DNA of 64,000 nt from NCBI RefSeq assembly GCF_014642835.1, contig NZ_BMJA01000001.1, positions 973,263-1,037,262 of the forward strand. The letters are read 5' to 3'. Positions 1 through 10,200 of this stretch are shown in pieces. Made by a program: the position numbers and the translations under genes. The notes under the pieces are model-generated. The model was not told where the DNA came from. It did not search any database and saw only the letters and a list, made by a program, of their open reading frames with translations. The stretch's first letter is position 1. Every line of letters starts with the position of its first letter. This DNA comes from Dyella nitratireducens. Its GTDB lineage: Bacteria > Pseudomonadota > Gammaproteobacteria > Xanthomonadales > Rhodanobacteraceae.

Positions 1-53
1 CATGCGCCGCCACAGCACCGCGGTGTTGCTCGCTACCGAAGATTCCTGACGTA

Positions 54-593
54 TCAATCGTCCGCTTTCGGATCCATGCCGGGGAACAACACCTCGGTAA
101 ACCCGAACTTGGTGAAGTCGGTAATACGCGACGGATACAAGCGCCCGATCAAATGATCGCATTCGTGCTGCACCACGCGTGCATGGAAGCCATCTGCCGT
201 GCGATCGATGCGCTCGCCCTTCGGATCGATGCCTTCGTAGCGAATCAACGAATAGCGATTCACGGCACCGCGCAAGCCCGGTACGGAAAGGCATCCCTCC
301 CAGCCTTCCTCCATGTCCTGCGACAGCGGCGTGATGACCGGATTGAGCAGGATGGTTTGCGGTACCGGCGGGGCATCCGGATAACGCTCCGATTGATCGA
401 AACCAAAAATCACCAGTTGCAGGTCCACGCCGATTTGTGGCGCGGCAAGCCCAACACCGCCGGCGGCATGCATGGTTTCGAACATATCGGCAATCAGCGC
501 ATCGAGTTCGGCGCCGCCGATCATGCTTTCGGGTACGGGCGGAGCGACGCGCAACAGACGCGGATCGCCCATCTTCAGAATGTCGCGGATCAT
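54..593 (-). CDS. def: Peptide deformylase
   Basis: Removes the N-formyl group from nascent proteins in the cytoplasm. The 179-residue protein carries the three family motifs: [10 protein letters not shown] (residues 46-55), EGCLS with metal ligand Cys101, and HECDH with ligands His143 and His147 and catalytic Glu144. The frame stays open 20 codons further upstream, but the ATG at 593 gives the normal family N-terminus ([11 protein letters not shown]), so I use it. It is divergent from cstA, and the gene usually beside it (fmt) is not adjacent on the visible side. Length is normal for a type I enzyme. Confidence 0.95.
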   Translation of the reverse strand: MIRDILKMGDPRLLRVAPPVPESMIGGAELDALIADMFETMHAAGGVGLAAPQIGVDLQLVIFGFDQSERYPDAPPVPQTILLNPVITPLSQDMEEGWEGCLSVPGLRGAVNRYSLIRYEGIDPKGERIDRTADGFHARVVQHECDHLIGRLYPSRITDFTKFGFTEVLFPGMDPKADD

Positions 594-775
594 GCCAACC
601 TCGCAGGGGATATTGCTTGTTGCCCGAAAGTCTAACTGCGGACGGCACGGCATGAACGCAAGCTGCTCCGGCAGCTTGTCCTTGCCGTTCTGTCATGAAA
701 TGCGCTTGATCCGGTATTGACCCCTGCCCCGGACAGGAAGAACCTTAGCCCAGTCCAGGAATCCGGAGTTCTCAT

Positions 776-2860
776 ATGGCTACCATCGCAATGAGACCGA
801 CCAGCGTGGCGGGCAGGATTCTATGGGCCGCCATCGCCATGATCGGCGCCGCCTGCCTGGCGGTGATTGCCTTGCGCCGCGGCGAACCGGTCAACGCCAT
901 CTGGCTGGTGGCCGCGGCCGTGGCGATCTTCCTGATCGGCTACCGCTTCTACGGCAAGTTCATCGAGCACCGCGTGCTGCAGATGGATCCCACCCGCGCG
1001 CCACCTTCGGTGCTGCGCAACGACGGGCTCGATTACGTGCCCACCGACAAATGGGTGGTGTTCGGCCACCACTTCGCTGCGATTGCCGGCGCCGGCCCGC
1101 TGGTAGGTCCGGTGCTGGCCGCACAGATGGGTTATCTACCCGGCACCTTGTGGATCCTGTTCGGCGTGGTGCTGGGTGGTGCGGTGCAAGATTTCATGGT
1201 GCTGGGCCTCTCGGTACGACGCGATGCCCGCTCGCTGGGCCATATGCTGCGCGAGGAACTCGGCGCATTGGCCGGCGTCGTGGCCATGTTCGGCCTGCTG
1301 GCGCTGATGATGATCGTGCTGGCGGTGCTGGCGCTGGTGGTGGTAAAGGCGCTGACGCACAGTCCTTGGGGTACGTTCTCGGTCGCCTGCACGATACCCA
1401 TCGCGCTGCTGATGGGTGTGTACCTGCGCTGGCTGCGTCCCGGGCGCATTCTGGAAGTGTCACTGATCGGCCTGGTGCTGTTGCTGGCGTCGATTGCTTA
1501 CGGTTCACACATTGCGACCACGCCGGAGCTTGCGAAGCTATTCGATTTCGATGCGGCGACACTGGCATGGCTGCTGATCATCTATGGCTTCGTCGCCTCG
1601 GTGTTGCCGGTGTGGCTGCTGCTGGCACCACGTGATTACCTGTCCACCTTCCTGAAGATCGGCACGATCCTGCTGTTGGCGATCGCGATCATCTTCGCCG
1701 CACCGCAGTTGCAGTTGCCGGCAGTATCGCGCTTTATCGATGGCACCGGCCCGGTGTTCCAGGGTCAGCTGTTCCCGTTCCTGTTCATCACCATCGCCTG
1801 CGGTTCAGTGTCGGGCTGGCACTCGATCATCGCTTCGGGCACCACGCCGAAGCTGCTGTCGAATGAAGGCGAGGCACGCATGGTGGGTTACGGCGGCATG
1901 CTGATGGAAGCCTTCGTGGCGATCATGGCCTTGATCGCGGCAGCCTCGCTGCACCCTGGCGTGTATTTCGCGATGAACTCGCCTTCGGCGTTGATTGGCA
2001 CCACGGTGGACCACGCCGCCAGTGTGATCAGCCAATGGGGCTTCGTGGTCACGCCGGATGAGCTGACACGCACCGCAAAAGACATCGGTGAAACCAGCAT
2101 CCTCAGCCGTGCCGGTGGCGCACCTACGCTGGCGGTGGGCATGGCGCAGCTGCTGCACAACATCCTTCCCGGCGAAGGCATGGTGGCGTTCTGGTATCAC
2201 TACGCGATCCTGTTCGAAGCACTGTTTATTCTCACCACGGTGGATGCGGGCACGCGCGTGGGCCGCTTCATGATCCAGGAGATCGCGGGGCTGGTGCACG
2301 AGCCGCTGAAGAGCACCGAGTCGTGGATCGGCAACGTGCTTGCCACCACGATCTGTGTGGCCTTGTGGGGTTACTTCCTGTACCAGGGTGCGGTCGATCC
2401 CCTGGGCGGCATCAATACCCTGTGGCCATTGTTCGGCATTGCCAACCAGATGCTGGCAGCGATCGCGCTGATGCTCGCCACGGTCGTCACGGTGAAACTC
2501 AAGCGCGAACGCTATGCGTGGGTGCCGGGCATTCCGGCGGCGTGGCTGGTCATCTGCACACTCACAGCGGGTTTCGAAAAACTGACCGGTTCGATCAGCT
2601 TTACTGCTTCCGCGCAGAAGTACCAGGACGCGATGAATGCCGGCAAGTTGCTGGCGCCGGCCAAATCCTTGGGTGAAATGCAGCGCATCATCACCAACAA
2701 CAGCGTAGATGCGACGCTGACGGCCGTGTTCGTACTGCTGGTGTTGACGATGCTCGGTTTCAGCATCTTCGCCATCCTGAAGGCCGTGCGCAGCAGCGCA
2801 CCAACGGCGCACGAAGCACCGCGTGTCGCGCTGGCCAGCGTTACAAGCGGGAGTACCTGA
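776..2860 (+). CDS. cstA: Carbon starvation protein CstA (peptide/pyruvate transporter)
   Basis: A 694-residue inner-membrane protein with more than a dozen hydrophobic segments, matching the CstA family (about 700 residues in E. coli). CstA proteins import peptides and/or pyruvate and are induced at low carbon. The family-typical region around GHHFAAIAGAGPLVGPVLAAQ is present near residue 100, and the C-terminal half has the conserved VDAGTRVGRFMIQE segment. A small YbdD-type gene follows after only 3 bases, the usual arrangement for this transporter. The start ATG is preceded by a GGAG-type ribosome site (about 764-768). No regulatory site is obvious in the 180 bases shared with def. Confidence 0.95.
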   Translation: MATIAMRPTSVAGRILWAAIAMIGAACLAVIALRRGEPVNAIWLVAAAVAIFLIGYRFYGKFIEHRVLQMDPTRAPPSVLRNDGLDYVPTDKWVVFGHHFAAIAGAGPLVGPVLAAQMGYLPGTLWILFGVVLGGAVQDFMVLGLSVRRDARSLGHMLREELGALAGVVAMFGLLALMMIVLAVLALVVVKALTHSPWGTFSVACTIPIALLMGVYLRWLRPGRILEVSLIGLVLLLASIAYGSHIATTPELAKLFDFDAATLAWLLIIYGFVASVLPVWLLLAPRDYLSTFLKIGTILLLAIAIIFAAPQLQLPAVSRFIDGTGPVFQGQLFPFLFITIACGSVSGWHSIIASGTTPKLLSNEGEARMVGYGGMLMEAFVAIMALIAAASLHPGVYFAMNSPSALIGTTVDHAASVISQWGFVVTPDELTRTAKDIGETSILSRAGGAPTLAVGMAQLLHNILPGEGMVAFWYHYAILFEALFILTTVDAGTRVGRFMIQEIAGLVHEPLKSTESWIGNVLATTICVALWGYFLYQGAVDPLGGINTLWPLFGIANQMLAAIALMLATVVTVKLKRERYAWVPGIPAAWLVICTLTAGFEKLTGSISFTASAQKYQDAMNAGKLLAPAKSLGEMQRIITNNSVDATLTAVFVLLVLTMLGFSIFAILKAVRSSAPTAHEAPRVALASVTSGST

Positions 2861-2863
2861 GCC

Positions 2864-3052
2864 ATGACACTCCAGAAACTGTGGCAGCGCCTGGTCCAAA
2901 CCGCCCGCCTGAGCTGTGGCGTACCTGACTATGACGTCTACGTCGCCCATCTGCGCGCCCATCATCCGGAGCGCAAAATTCCCACTTACGCTGAGTTCTT
3001 CCGCGATCGGCAAACGGCGCGCTACAAGGGCACAGGGGGGCGCTGCTGCTGA
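2864..3052 (+). CDS. YbdD/YjiX family small protein
   Basis: A 62-residue soluble protein of the DUF466 (YbdD/YjiX) family. The central signature is readable: a GVPDYDVYVAH segment followed by HHPERKIPTYAEFF and a basic C-terminus ending in two cysteines. Members almost always follow a CstA/BtsT-type transporter and are thought to be needed for its activity; here the gap to cstA is 3 bases, so the two are surely co-transcribed. A strong hairpin terminator follows about 30 bases after the stop. Confidence 0.9.
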   Translation: MTLQKLWQRLVQTARLSCGVPDYDVYVAHLRAHHPERKIPTYAEFFRDRQTARYKGTGGRCC

Positions 3053-3080
3053 CCCTGTCGTTTGTCACGCTGGAAATTCA

Positions 3081-3120
3081 AGGCCATGTCCTTATTGAAG
3101 AGGACATGGCCTTGTTATTT
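3081..3120 (+). terminator. Rho-independent terminator of the cstA operon
   Basis: A perfect 12-bp stem (3081-3092 with 3101-3112), an 8-base loop and a T-rich tail (TGTTATTT) directly after the YbdD-type gene. Confidence 0.85.
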
Positions 3121-3176
3121 CTACCCGCGATTAAACTGTTTCTGTTCACCCGAACCATGGCCCTGGGCGCCCTCGC

Positions 3177-3662
3177 ATGACCAAGCCCGTTTCCGAGATC
3201 GAACGCCGGCACAGTTTGGGCTTGCGCGTCATCGCCATCTACAAGGCAATCAAATCGGTGAGCCTGATCTTTGTGGCCTTCGTCGCGTTCGGCCTGCACA
3301 AGGAACAGAACTTCGAACACCTGGTGCACGCACTGGAGCATCTGTCATTGCAGGACAGCAGCGGCATGCGCTGGCGCCTGGTCGGTTTGCTGCAGCAATG
3401 GGGACCTAGCAAGTTCATGGCTGCAGGCATCGTGGCGCTGGCCTATGCGGCGATTTTCGCGACCGAAGGCACGGGCCTGTGGCTACGCAAGCACTGGGCA
3501 GAATGGTTCACCGTGATCGCCACCGGATCGCTGATCCCGGTGGAGGCGTACGAAATGTTCCACAAGTTCAGCTGGCTGAAGCTGGGTGCGTTGATTGGCA
3601 ACATCGTGATCGTGATCTATTTGATTCGCCTCGCGATGCAGCCTCACGGACGCAAGCTTTAA
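3177..3662 (+). CDS. DUF2127 family membrane protein (copy 1)
   Basis: A 161-residue membrane protein of the DUF2127 family, function unknown. It has an N-terminal hydrophobic helix (about residues 15-42), a soluble stretch with SLQDSSGMRWR, and three further hydrophobic segments (about 80-100, 108-122, 133-155). It is the first of two tandem paralogues; the second (4055-4543) is identical at most positions and begins and ends with the same residues (MTKPVSEIE and AMQPHGRK). The copies are separated by a 292-bp palindromic element. The short leaders just before both start codons are also related (CCCTGGGC followed by the ATGACCAAGCCCG start), which indicates a gene duplication including the start region. 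Confidence 0.85.
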   Translation: MTKPVSEIERRHSLGLRVIAIYKAIKSVSLIFVAFVAFGLHKEQNFEHLVHALEHLSLQDSSGMRWRLVGLLQQWGPSKFMAAGIVALAYAAIFATEGTGLWLRKHWAEWFTVIATGSLIPVEAYEMFHKFSWLKLGALIGNIVIVIYLIRLAMQPHGRKL

Positions 3663-3672
3663 TTTTGTTTAT

Positions 3673-3964
3673 CTAGGGATGCTCTGATCTATTCCACGTA
3701 CCCGCCACCACACTGTATGCGCGCCTCGGTTTGCACCGACGGTGAAGGCATACTGGTTGTATGTCGAGACGGCGGGGCGAAGCGAGGCGCGCATACAGTG
3801 TGGCCCTAACTTTTTGAATGATATGAAGGGGTGACGTCCAGAAGGCCCGCAGGCTGTGCCGCGCGGCTTGCCAAGACGGCCAGTCTTCCCTGCGCCGCGC
3901 AACACACCCTGCGAGCCTTCTGGACGTCATGCCGGGCACGTGGAATAGATCAGAGCATCCCTAG
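3673..3964. mobile_element. 292-bp nested palindromic element (MITE-like)
   Basis: The element is bounded by a perfect 27-bp inverted repeat (3673-3699 and 3938-3964), beginning CTAGGGATGCTCTG. Inside are two more inverted repeats: a perfect 21-bp pair (3707-3727 with 3783-3803) and a second pair built on GACGTCCAGAAGGC (around 3833-3850 with 3908-3927). It has no gene of its own. A truncated relative containing the first inner palindrome and the right end lies at 38141-38262, so this is a dispersed family. It separates the two DUF2127 genes. Confidence 0.75.
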
Positions 3965-4054
3965 GCCGTGTCCACACAAAGACATCGTCTTGTCGTAACG
4001 ACCTGCGGTTAGACTTGTCCCTTTCACCCGAGCCATCGCCCTGGGCACCCCCAC

Positions 4055-4543
4055 ATGACCAAGCCCGTTTCCGAGATCGAAGCCCGACACGGCTTCGGCC
4101 TGCGCGTGATCGCCGTCTACGAGGTGATCAAAACGTTGTGCCTGATCCTGGTGGCCTTCGTTGCGTTCGGCCTGCACCAGGAACAAAACTTCGAGCGCCT
4201 GGTACACACGCTGGAGCATCTTTCGTTGCAGGACAGCAGCGGCATGCGCTGGCGCATGGTGGAATTACTGCAGGAAATGGGGCCCAGCAAGTTCATGGCC
4301 ATCGGTATCGTGGCACTGGGCTACGCAGCGATCTTCGCAACAGAAGGCATCGGCTTGTGGCTGCGCAAGCACTGGGCTGAATGGTTCACCGTGATCGCCA
4401 CCGCGTCGCTGATTCCGGTGGAGGCGTACGAGGTGTTCCACAAGTTCAACTGGCTGAAGCTGGGTGCGTTGATCGGCAATATCGCGATCGTGATTTACCT
4501 GGTCCGCATTGCGATGCAACCGCACGGGCGAAAACCCTCGTAG
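4055..4543 (+). CDS. DUF2127 family membrane protein (copy 2)
   Basis: Second tandem DUF2127 paralogue, 162 residues, with the same layout of membrane segments as the gene at 3177-3662 and most residues unchanged; differences are mostly conservative and cluster in the first helix. Its stop codon TAG (4541-4543) is part of the GTAGGTTGGG start of a REP repeat, so the final residues may have been set by the repeat's arrival. Function unknown. Confidence 0.85.
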   Translation: MTKPVSEIEARHGFGLRVIAVYEVIKTLCLILVAFVAFGLHQEQNFERLVHTLEHLSLQDSSGMRWRMVELLQEMGPSKFMAIGIVALGYAAIFATEGIGLWLRKHWAEWFTVIATASLIPVEAYEVFHKFNWLKLGALIGNIAIVIYLVRIAMQPHGRKPS

Positions 4544-4608
4544 GTTGGGTTAGCGCAGCGTAACCCAACGATTTCGCGCCGAGCATGTTGGGTTGCGCGA
4601 CGCTACAC
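4540..4608. repeat. REP palindrome, GGGTTAGCGC type
   Basis: An imperfect inverted repeat: left arm starts GTAGGTTGGGTTAGCGCAGC and the degraded right arm is GTTGGGTTGCGCGACGCTAC. It lies between convergent genes. The left arm supplies the TAG of the DUF2127 gene (4541-4543), and the right arm overlaps the TAG of the EamA gene on the other strand (4603-4605). A full copy of the same type lies at 62721-62796. Confidence 0.8.
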
Positions 4609-5499
4609 CTCGTGATGGATTGCTTCGGCCGGCAGCTCGCGACGTGGCATCAGCTCCACCAGGTACATCGCAGCCAGCACCAGGCCACCACCGCACAGCA
4701 TGCGCCAGGTGAGCACGTCACTACCGAACGCTACGGCAAACGCCGCCGCGAAAACCGGCTCGGTGGTCATCACGATGGCGGCACGCGTGGCCTGCAAATG
4801 CGCCTGAGCCCAGGTCTGCATCAACATCGCACCTGCACCAGCCACCAGCGCCATATAGAGCACGGCAATCCATGCATTGCGATCAGGCGGCAACACCGGG
4901 CCGCCATGACCTGCGGTAGCAAGCAGGCAAACGAGCGCGATCACCGCCATCTGCACGGCAGACAGGCCGAACGCTTCGTCAGCGCGTGACCAATGCCCCA
5001 GCGCCACGATGTGCAAGCCATATAGCAAGGCCGAAGCGAGCGTCAGCCATACGCCGAGATCGACGGAAAAACCATTGAGCGAAAGCAGCGCCAGACCCAG
5101 CGTTGCCAGGCCGACCGCCAGCCACACCATGGCCGGCATGCGTTGGCGCAGCAGTAGGGTGGCAAGTATCGGCGTGAACACCACATACATGCCCGTTACG
5201 AAGCCGCTGACGCTGGGCGAGATCAGAGCCAGGCCCCAGGTCTGCAGCAGCTGGCCGCAGCCATAGATCGCTCCCAGTGCCATACCACGCCAAAGCTGCC
5301 TGCGTTCCAGCCGTGCTACGTGGCGATGGAACAATCCGAACATGGCGATGGCAGCGATGATGAAGCGCACGGCAAGAAAATCCGCCACCGGCATGCGATC
5401 GACCACGCCTTTGATCAGCACGAAGGTGGAGCCCCACACGGCGGTCATGGCCAGCAGCCCCAGGGTTGCCAGCAGACCGATGCGCGATGGGCTACTCAT
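4603..5499 (-). CDS. EamA/DMT-family permease
   Basis: About 298 residues with ten predicted membrane helices in two EamA repeats; the motif MTAVWGSTFVLIK at the end of helix 1 is typical of drug/metabolite transporters of the RhaT/YdcZ type. The substrate cannot be told from sequence. The frame is open further upstream, but the ATG at 5499 overlaps the TGA of the upstream glycosyltransferase gene (ATGA), which points to translational coupling and is the start chosen here. The gene ends inside a REP palindrome. Confidence 0.85.
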   Translation of the reverse strand: MSSPSRIGLLATLGLLAMTAVWGSTFVLIKGVVDRMPVADFLAVRFIIAAIAMFGLFHRHVARLERRQLWRGMALGAIYGCGQLLQTWGLALISPSVSGFVTGMYVVFTPILATLLLRQRMPAMVWLAVGLATLGLALLSLNGFSVDLGVWLTLASALLYGLHIVALGHWSRADEAFGLSAVQMAVIALVCLLATAGHGGPVLPPDRNAWIAVLYMALVAGAGAMLMQTWAQAHLQATRAAIVMTTEPVFAAAFAVAFGSDVLTWRMLCGGGLVLAAMYLVELMPRRELPAEAIHHEV

Positions 5500-6362
5500 C
5501 GACGAACCATCCGCACCCATTGTCCAGGAATTTTCAGCAGGAACCGGCACCAGATGCCCAGCCACACCACGGCGGCAGTGAGCGGATTGCGTGCAGCCGG
5601 ATCGAACTTGCGGAACCAGCGCCACATGCCTCGATGCTTGTGATAGCTCACGAACACGGGCCGATGCCGGCTCGATCCACCTTTGCCGTGCAGCACGCGA
5701 ACATCGCCAGCCAGCAGTACGCGCCAGCCCGCATCACGCACACGGCGGCACAGATCGAGATCTTCGCAATGCAGGAAATACGTTTCGTCGAAACCGTGCA
5801 GCAGTTCGAACACGCGCAACGGCATCAGCATGACCGCGCCGGAAATGGCTTCCGCCTCTACCAGCTGATCGGGAATCTCCTTCGCATTCACCCCGCCGCT
5901 GCGCTTGAACAGCGTGGCGAGTGCACGCCTGATCAGGGGATCGCGGCGGAATGAGGCGGGATCGGGCACACCTTGCGCATCGCACACTACCGCACCGACA
6001 AGGCCGACCTTTTTCTCGTTGGCGAGCACATCCAGCAAGCGCTGCAAGGCATCCTGGTCGATCAGGCAATCGGGATTGAGGATCAGCAAGGTCTCGCCAT
6101 GTGCCTGGGCGGCGGCACGATTGACTGCCGGGCCGAAACCGAGGTTGGCATGGTTGTAGATCACCTTGAGACGCGGGTCGCTTTCATGCGCACGAGCGAT
6201 CGCCTGCGGAATGCTATCCGACGATGCGTTGTCGATCAGCAGCACTTCGAGTGGCATCGTGCATGCCAGCACGCTTCTTACGCAGTCGCGCAGGCTCGGG
6301 CCGCTGTCGGCGGAAACGATGATGACGCTGAGTTGCAGTTTTGATGAATCGAGTGCAGGCAT
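5496..6362 (-). CDS. Family 2 glycosyltransferase
   Basis: A 288-residue GT-A fold glycosyltransferase. It shows LSVIIVSADSG at the start (nucleotide-binding strand), DNASSD (about residues 44-49), the NPDC metal/sugar-nucleotide motif (about residue 96), and FDETYFLHCEDLDLCRR in the acceptor half. This pattern is common in rhamnosyltransferases of surface polysaccharide pathways (WbbL type), but the sugar is not determined. No signal or membrane helix except a weak hydrophobic patch near the C-terminus. It overlaps the EamA gene by 4 bases. Confidence 0.85.
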   Translation of the reverse strand: MPALDSSKLQLSVIIVSADSGPSLRDCVRSVLACTMPLEVLLIDNASSDSIPQAIARAHESDPRLKVIYNHANLGFGPAVNRAAAQAHGETLLILNPDCLIDQDALQRLLDVLANEKKVGLVGAVVCDAQGVPDPASFRRDPLIRRALATLFKRSGGVNAKEIPDQLVEAEAISGAVMLMPLRVFELLHGFDETYFLHCEDLDLCRRVRDAGWRVLLAGDVRVLHGKGGSSRHRPVFVSYHKHRGMWRWFRKFDPAARNPLTAAVVWLGIWCRFLLKIPGQWVRMVRR

Positions 6363-6404
6363 GGTCGGGCGATGGATTCAGGTGCGGCGATCGTATCGTG
6401 GACT

Positions 6405-6480
6405 CGTAGGCTGGGGTGCAAACCCCAGCGCTGTGATTCTAGGAGGCAGGACCATGGTGGGGTTTGCACCCCAACCTACG
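6405..6480. repeat. REP palindrome, GGGGTGCAAACCCC type
   Basis: Inverted repeat with arms CGTAGGCTGGGGTGCAAACC and GGGGTTTGCACCCCAACCTA around a variable middle. It sits after the start of the glycosyltransferase gene and reaches into the 3' end of the next gene, whose TAG stop (6476-6478) is part of the repeat. Confidence 0.85.
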
Positions 6481-7234
6481 GCTCGTCGATCACGTCCTGC
6501 CCTAACACATGCGAGAGCGCCAACGGCGGCTGCTCTTCGTCGCGACTCAGCCAGGCCTCGTCGGCATGCCAGCCGTACAATTGCCAATCTCGCAGCCGGT
6601 ACGGCTTGTCGTGGGCGCGATCGTACAGCACTACGCCACGCCATGCCGCCATCGGCCATGCAAGCCAACGCGCTCCTGGTGCGATCGATACCTGTGGTTC
6701 GACATGGTCGATGCGTGCGTCTACACCGATCCGGCAGCTATGCGCGCCGACCATCGTCACATCAGCGGGAGCATCCGGTGACGTGCCGTCCAGCGCTATC
6801 CAATACGGCGCCTGCAATTCGATAAGGGTATCGGCGGGACCGATCGGCGCCAACGCCAATTCTTTCCAGTCCGGCGATGCTGCCGCGATGGCTGCACTGC
6901 GCCGGGGCTTATGGTCCTGCCAGGATTCGAGCAGCACCAGCACCGAGAAACCAGCCAGCGCCGCGAGCGCCGTCAAAGTGAGGCCGAGCCTATGGTTGTC
7001 GAAAGCGAGATAGGCGGCGACCAGCAAACCGGCAAGACCCCACCGCAAGGCATATCGGAGGAAGCCGTGATAACGCTGCAAGCGAGGCAATTGAATCGCC
7101 TGGATGGCGGCCAATCCCGACAACAGCGGCAAACCGGCCCACCACGGCATCAAGCCAAGCAAAACGGCCCAGGCGATGGCCAGCAACCAGGCCAGCCATC
7201 GACGCCGCTGTGCGGCAAACGTCAGCCGCACCAC
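6476..7234 (-). CDS. Hypothetical membrane protein
   Basis: A 252-residue protein of unknown function. The N-terminal 110 residues contain about four hydrophobic helices (for example [20 protein letters not shown]), followed by a soluble C-terminal half rich in Trp. Initiation is at a GTG inside the last codons of purL (13-base overlap), so it is probably translated from the purL transcript; a second GTG follows immediately. The stop codon lies in a REP repeat, so the C-terminus could differ between strains. I do not recognise a domain. Confidence 0.7.
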   Translation of the reverse strand: MVRLTFAAQRRRWLAWLLAIAWAVLLGLMPWWAGLPLLSGLAAIQAIQLPRLQRYHGFLRYALRWGLAGLLVAAYLAFDNHRLGLTLTALAALAGFSVLVLLESWQDHKPRRSAAIAAASPDWKELALAPIGPADTLIELQAPYWIALDGTSPDAPADVTMVGAHSCRIGVDARIDHVEPQVSIAPGARWLAWPMAAWRGVVLYDRAHDKPYRLRDWQLYGWHADEAWLSRDEEQPPLALSHVLGQDVIDEP

Positions 7235-10200
7235 ACCCTTGCGTTACGGAACATGCGCATCCACGGCGAATCCTCGCCCCAGTTATCCGGATGCCAGCTC
7301 ATCTGCACGCTGCGGAACACGCGCTCCGGATGCGGCATCAGGATCGTCACGCGCCCATCCGCCGCAGTGAAGCCGGCGAGGCCGCCCGGCGAACCGTTGG
7401 GATTGAGCGGATAGTGTTCGGTGGGTTTGCCGCGGTTGTCGACGAAGCGCACGGCACTGCCTGCTTTCGAAGGGCTGCAGGACGCCGGAAACACGACGCG
7501 GCCCTCGCCATGCGCCACCACGACCGGAATACGCGAGCCGTTCATGCCCTTGAAGAAGATGCTGGGCGAATCCAGCACTTCGAGCGTGGCCAGGCGCGCT
7601 TCGTATTGCTCGGAGGCGTTACGCAAGAACTTCGGCCAGTGCTGCGCATCAGGAATGATGTCTTTCAACTGGCTCATCATCTGGCAGCCGTTGCACACGC
7701 CCAATGCGAACTTGGTGCTGTCGGCAAAGAAGGTGCTGAATTCTGCGCGCAGCATGTCGTTGTAAAGAATCGATGCTGCCCAGCCACGGCCAGCGCCGAG
7801 CACGTCGCCGAAGGAGAAGCCGCCGCACGCTGCAAAGCCGCGGAAATCTCTCAGCTTGATGCGCCCGCTGGCGAGATCGGACATGTGCACGTCCACCGCG
7901 TCGAAGCCCGCGCGCGTGAATGCCGCAGCCATCTCGACCTGGCCGTTCACACCTTGCTCGCGCAGGATCGCTACGCGCGGACGCGCCGCTTTGTTGATGT
8001 ACAGGGCGGCGATGTCATCCGCCGGATCAAATGTCAGCTTCGGACTGATGCCTGCATCGGCATCGTCGATACGCCATTCCAGCTCCGCATCCGCGCTGAC
8101 GGGGTTGTCGCGCAGACGTTGCATCGCGTGGCTGGTTTCATTCCACGCCTTGAACAGCTGCGTCCAGTTCCACTTGAACAGCGTTTCCTTGTTGAGGAAA
8201 AGCTTGATGCCGAGCTTTTCCTTCGGACGGCCGATGCGATTGCTCATGCCGGCCAGGCCATGCTTGATCAGCAACGACTCGAACGCTTCGCGGTTGGCCG
8301 TGGCCACTTGCAGCACCGCGCCGAGTTCTTCATTGAACAACGCGCGCAGCGTGGCTTCGGCCCAGCCATCCAAGGTAATTTCCAGGCCGCAACGGCCGGC
8401 GAAAGCCATTTCCAGCAGCGTGATGATCACGCCGCCGTCGGAGCGATCGTGATAGGCCAGCAACATGCCTGCACGATTCGCTTCCTGCACCAGATCGAAC
8501 AGCGCTTTCAGGCGCTTGGCGTCATCCAGATCGGGCGGCATGCCGCCGCCACGATTGAATACCTGGGTAAGCGCAGAGCCACCGAGGCGGCCGCGGCCTG
8601 CGCCGAGATCGATCAGCCACAGATCGGAATCGCCGCGATCGAGCCGCAATTGCGGCGTAAGCGTGCGACGAACATCACTGACGCGCGTAAAGCCGGTAAT
8701 GACCAGCGACACCGGCGCCACCGTGCGCTGCGGCGTATCGCCGTCGTGCCACACGGTTTGCATGGATAGCGAATCCTTGCCAACCGGAATGGAAATATCC
8801 AGCTCCGGACATAGCTCCATGCCCACGGCCTTCACCGCATCGAACAAGGCAGCGTCTTCGCCTGGGTGATTCACGGCCGCCATCCAGTTGGCGGAAAGAC
8901 GCACTTCGTTCAAATGATCGATCGGCGCTGCGGCAAGATTGGTGATGGCCTCGCCCACGGCAAGACGCGCAGCTGCCGCGCTGTTGAGCAGCGCCACCGG
9001 CGCGCGTTCGGCTATCGCCATCGCTTCGCCCTGGTAGCCTTCGAAATCCACCAGCGTCACGGCGCAATCGGCCACCGGCACCTGCCACGGGCCGACCATC
9101 GGATCGCGTGCGCACAAGCCGCCCACGGTGCGATCGCCGATGGTGATAAGAAAACTCTTGCTGCCCACCGTCGGCAGGCGCAGCACGCGCATCAGCGCCT
9201 CGTCCATGCCGATGCCGCTGAGATCCGGAATCAAATCGATACGCGGCTTGATGTGCTTGGTATCGCGATGCATGCGCGGCGCTTTGCCGAACAGCACATC
9301 CATCGGCAGATCGATCACCGTCAGGTTGCGACGCGGATCGGTAACACGCAGCACGCGCTCCTTGGTGGCAGTGCCGACCACGGCATACGGGCAACGTTCG
9401 CGTGCGCAGAATGCTTCAAACTGCGGCACGTGTTCTTGCTCGATCGCCAGTACGTAACGCTCTTGCGATTCGTTGCTCCACACCTGCATCGGCGAGAGCG
9501 AGGGGTCGTCGCAGGGCACTTTCGACAAATCGATCTCGCCGCCTACGCCGGCATCGTTGAGCAATTCGGGGATGGCGTTGGACAAGCCGCCTGCGCCGAC
9601 GTCGTGGATGCTGACAATGGGATTGTGCTCGCCCAGCGACCAGCAGCTATCGATGACTTGCTGGCAACGGCGCTCCATTTCCGCGTTGTCGCGTTGCACG
9701 GAGGCGAAGTCGAGTTCCGCGCTGGACGCACCGGATGCCATCGACGACGCCGCGCCACCACCCAAACCAATCAGCATGGCCGGGCCGCCGAGCACGATCA
9801 CCGCATGTCCCGGCTGCAGCTCGCGCTTCTGCACGTGTTCGCTGCGCATGTTGGCAAGGCCGCCGGCGATCATGATCGGCTTGTCATAGCCGCGACGTAC
9901 GCCGGCTTCGCCGGTTTCATGCTCGTAAGTGCGGAAGTAGCCGCCCAGGCAGGGACGGCCGAATTCGTTGTTGAAGGCGGCGGCGCCGAGCGGACCATCG
10001 CGCATGATTTCGAACGCGCTGGCCATGCGTGGCGGCAGCGGGCGTTCGACTTCCCATGGTTGCGGCGAGCCAGGAATGCGCAGATCCGATACGGAGAAAC
10101 CGGTAAGGCCGGCTTTTGGCTTGGCGCCGCGGCCGGTGGCACCTTCGTCGCGAATCTCGCCGCCCGCACCAGTGGCGGCACCCGGCCAGGGTGCGATCGC

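Noticed and set aside
7210-8769. 519-codon plus-strand ORF
   Set aside because: Opposite-strand shadow of purL, with His/Arg/Gln-rich composition typical of GC-rich antisense frames.
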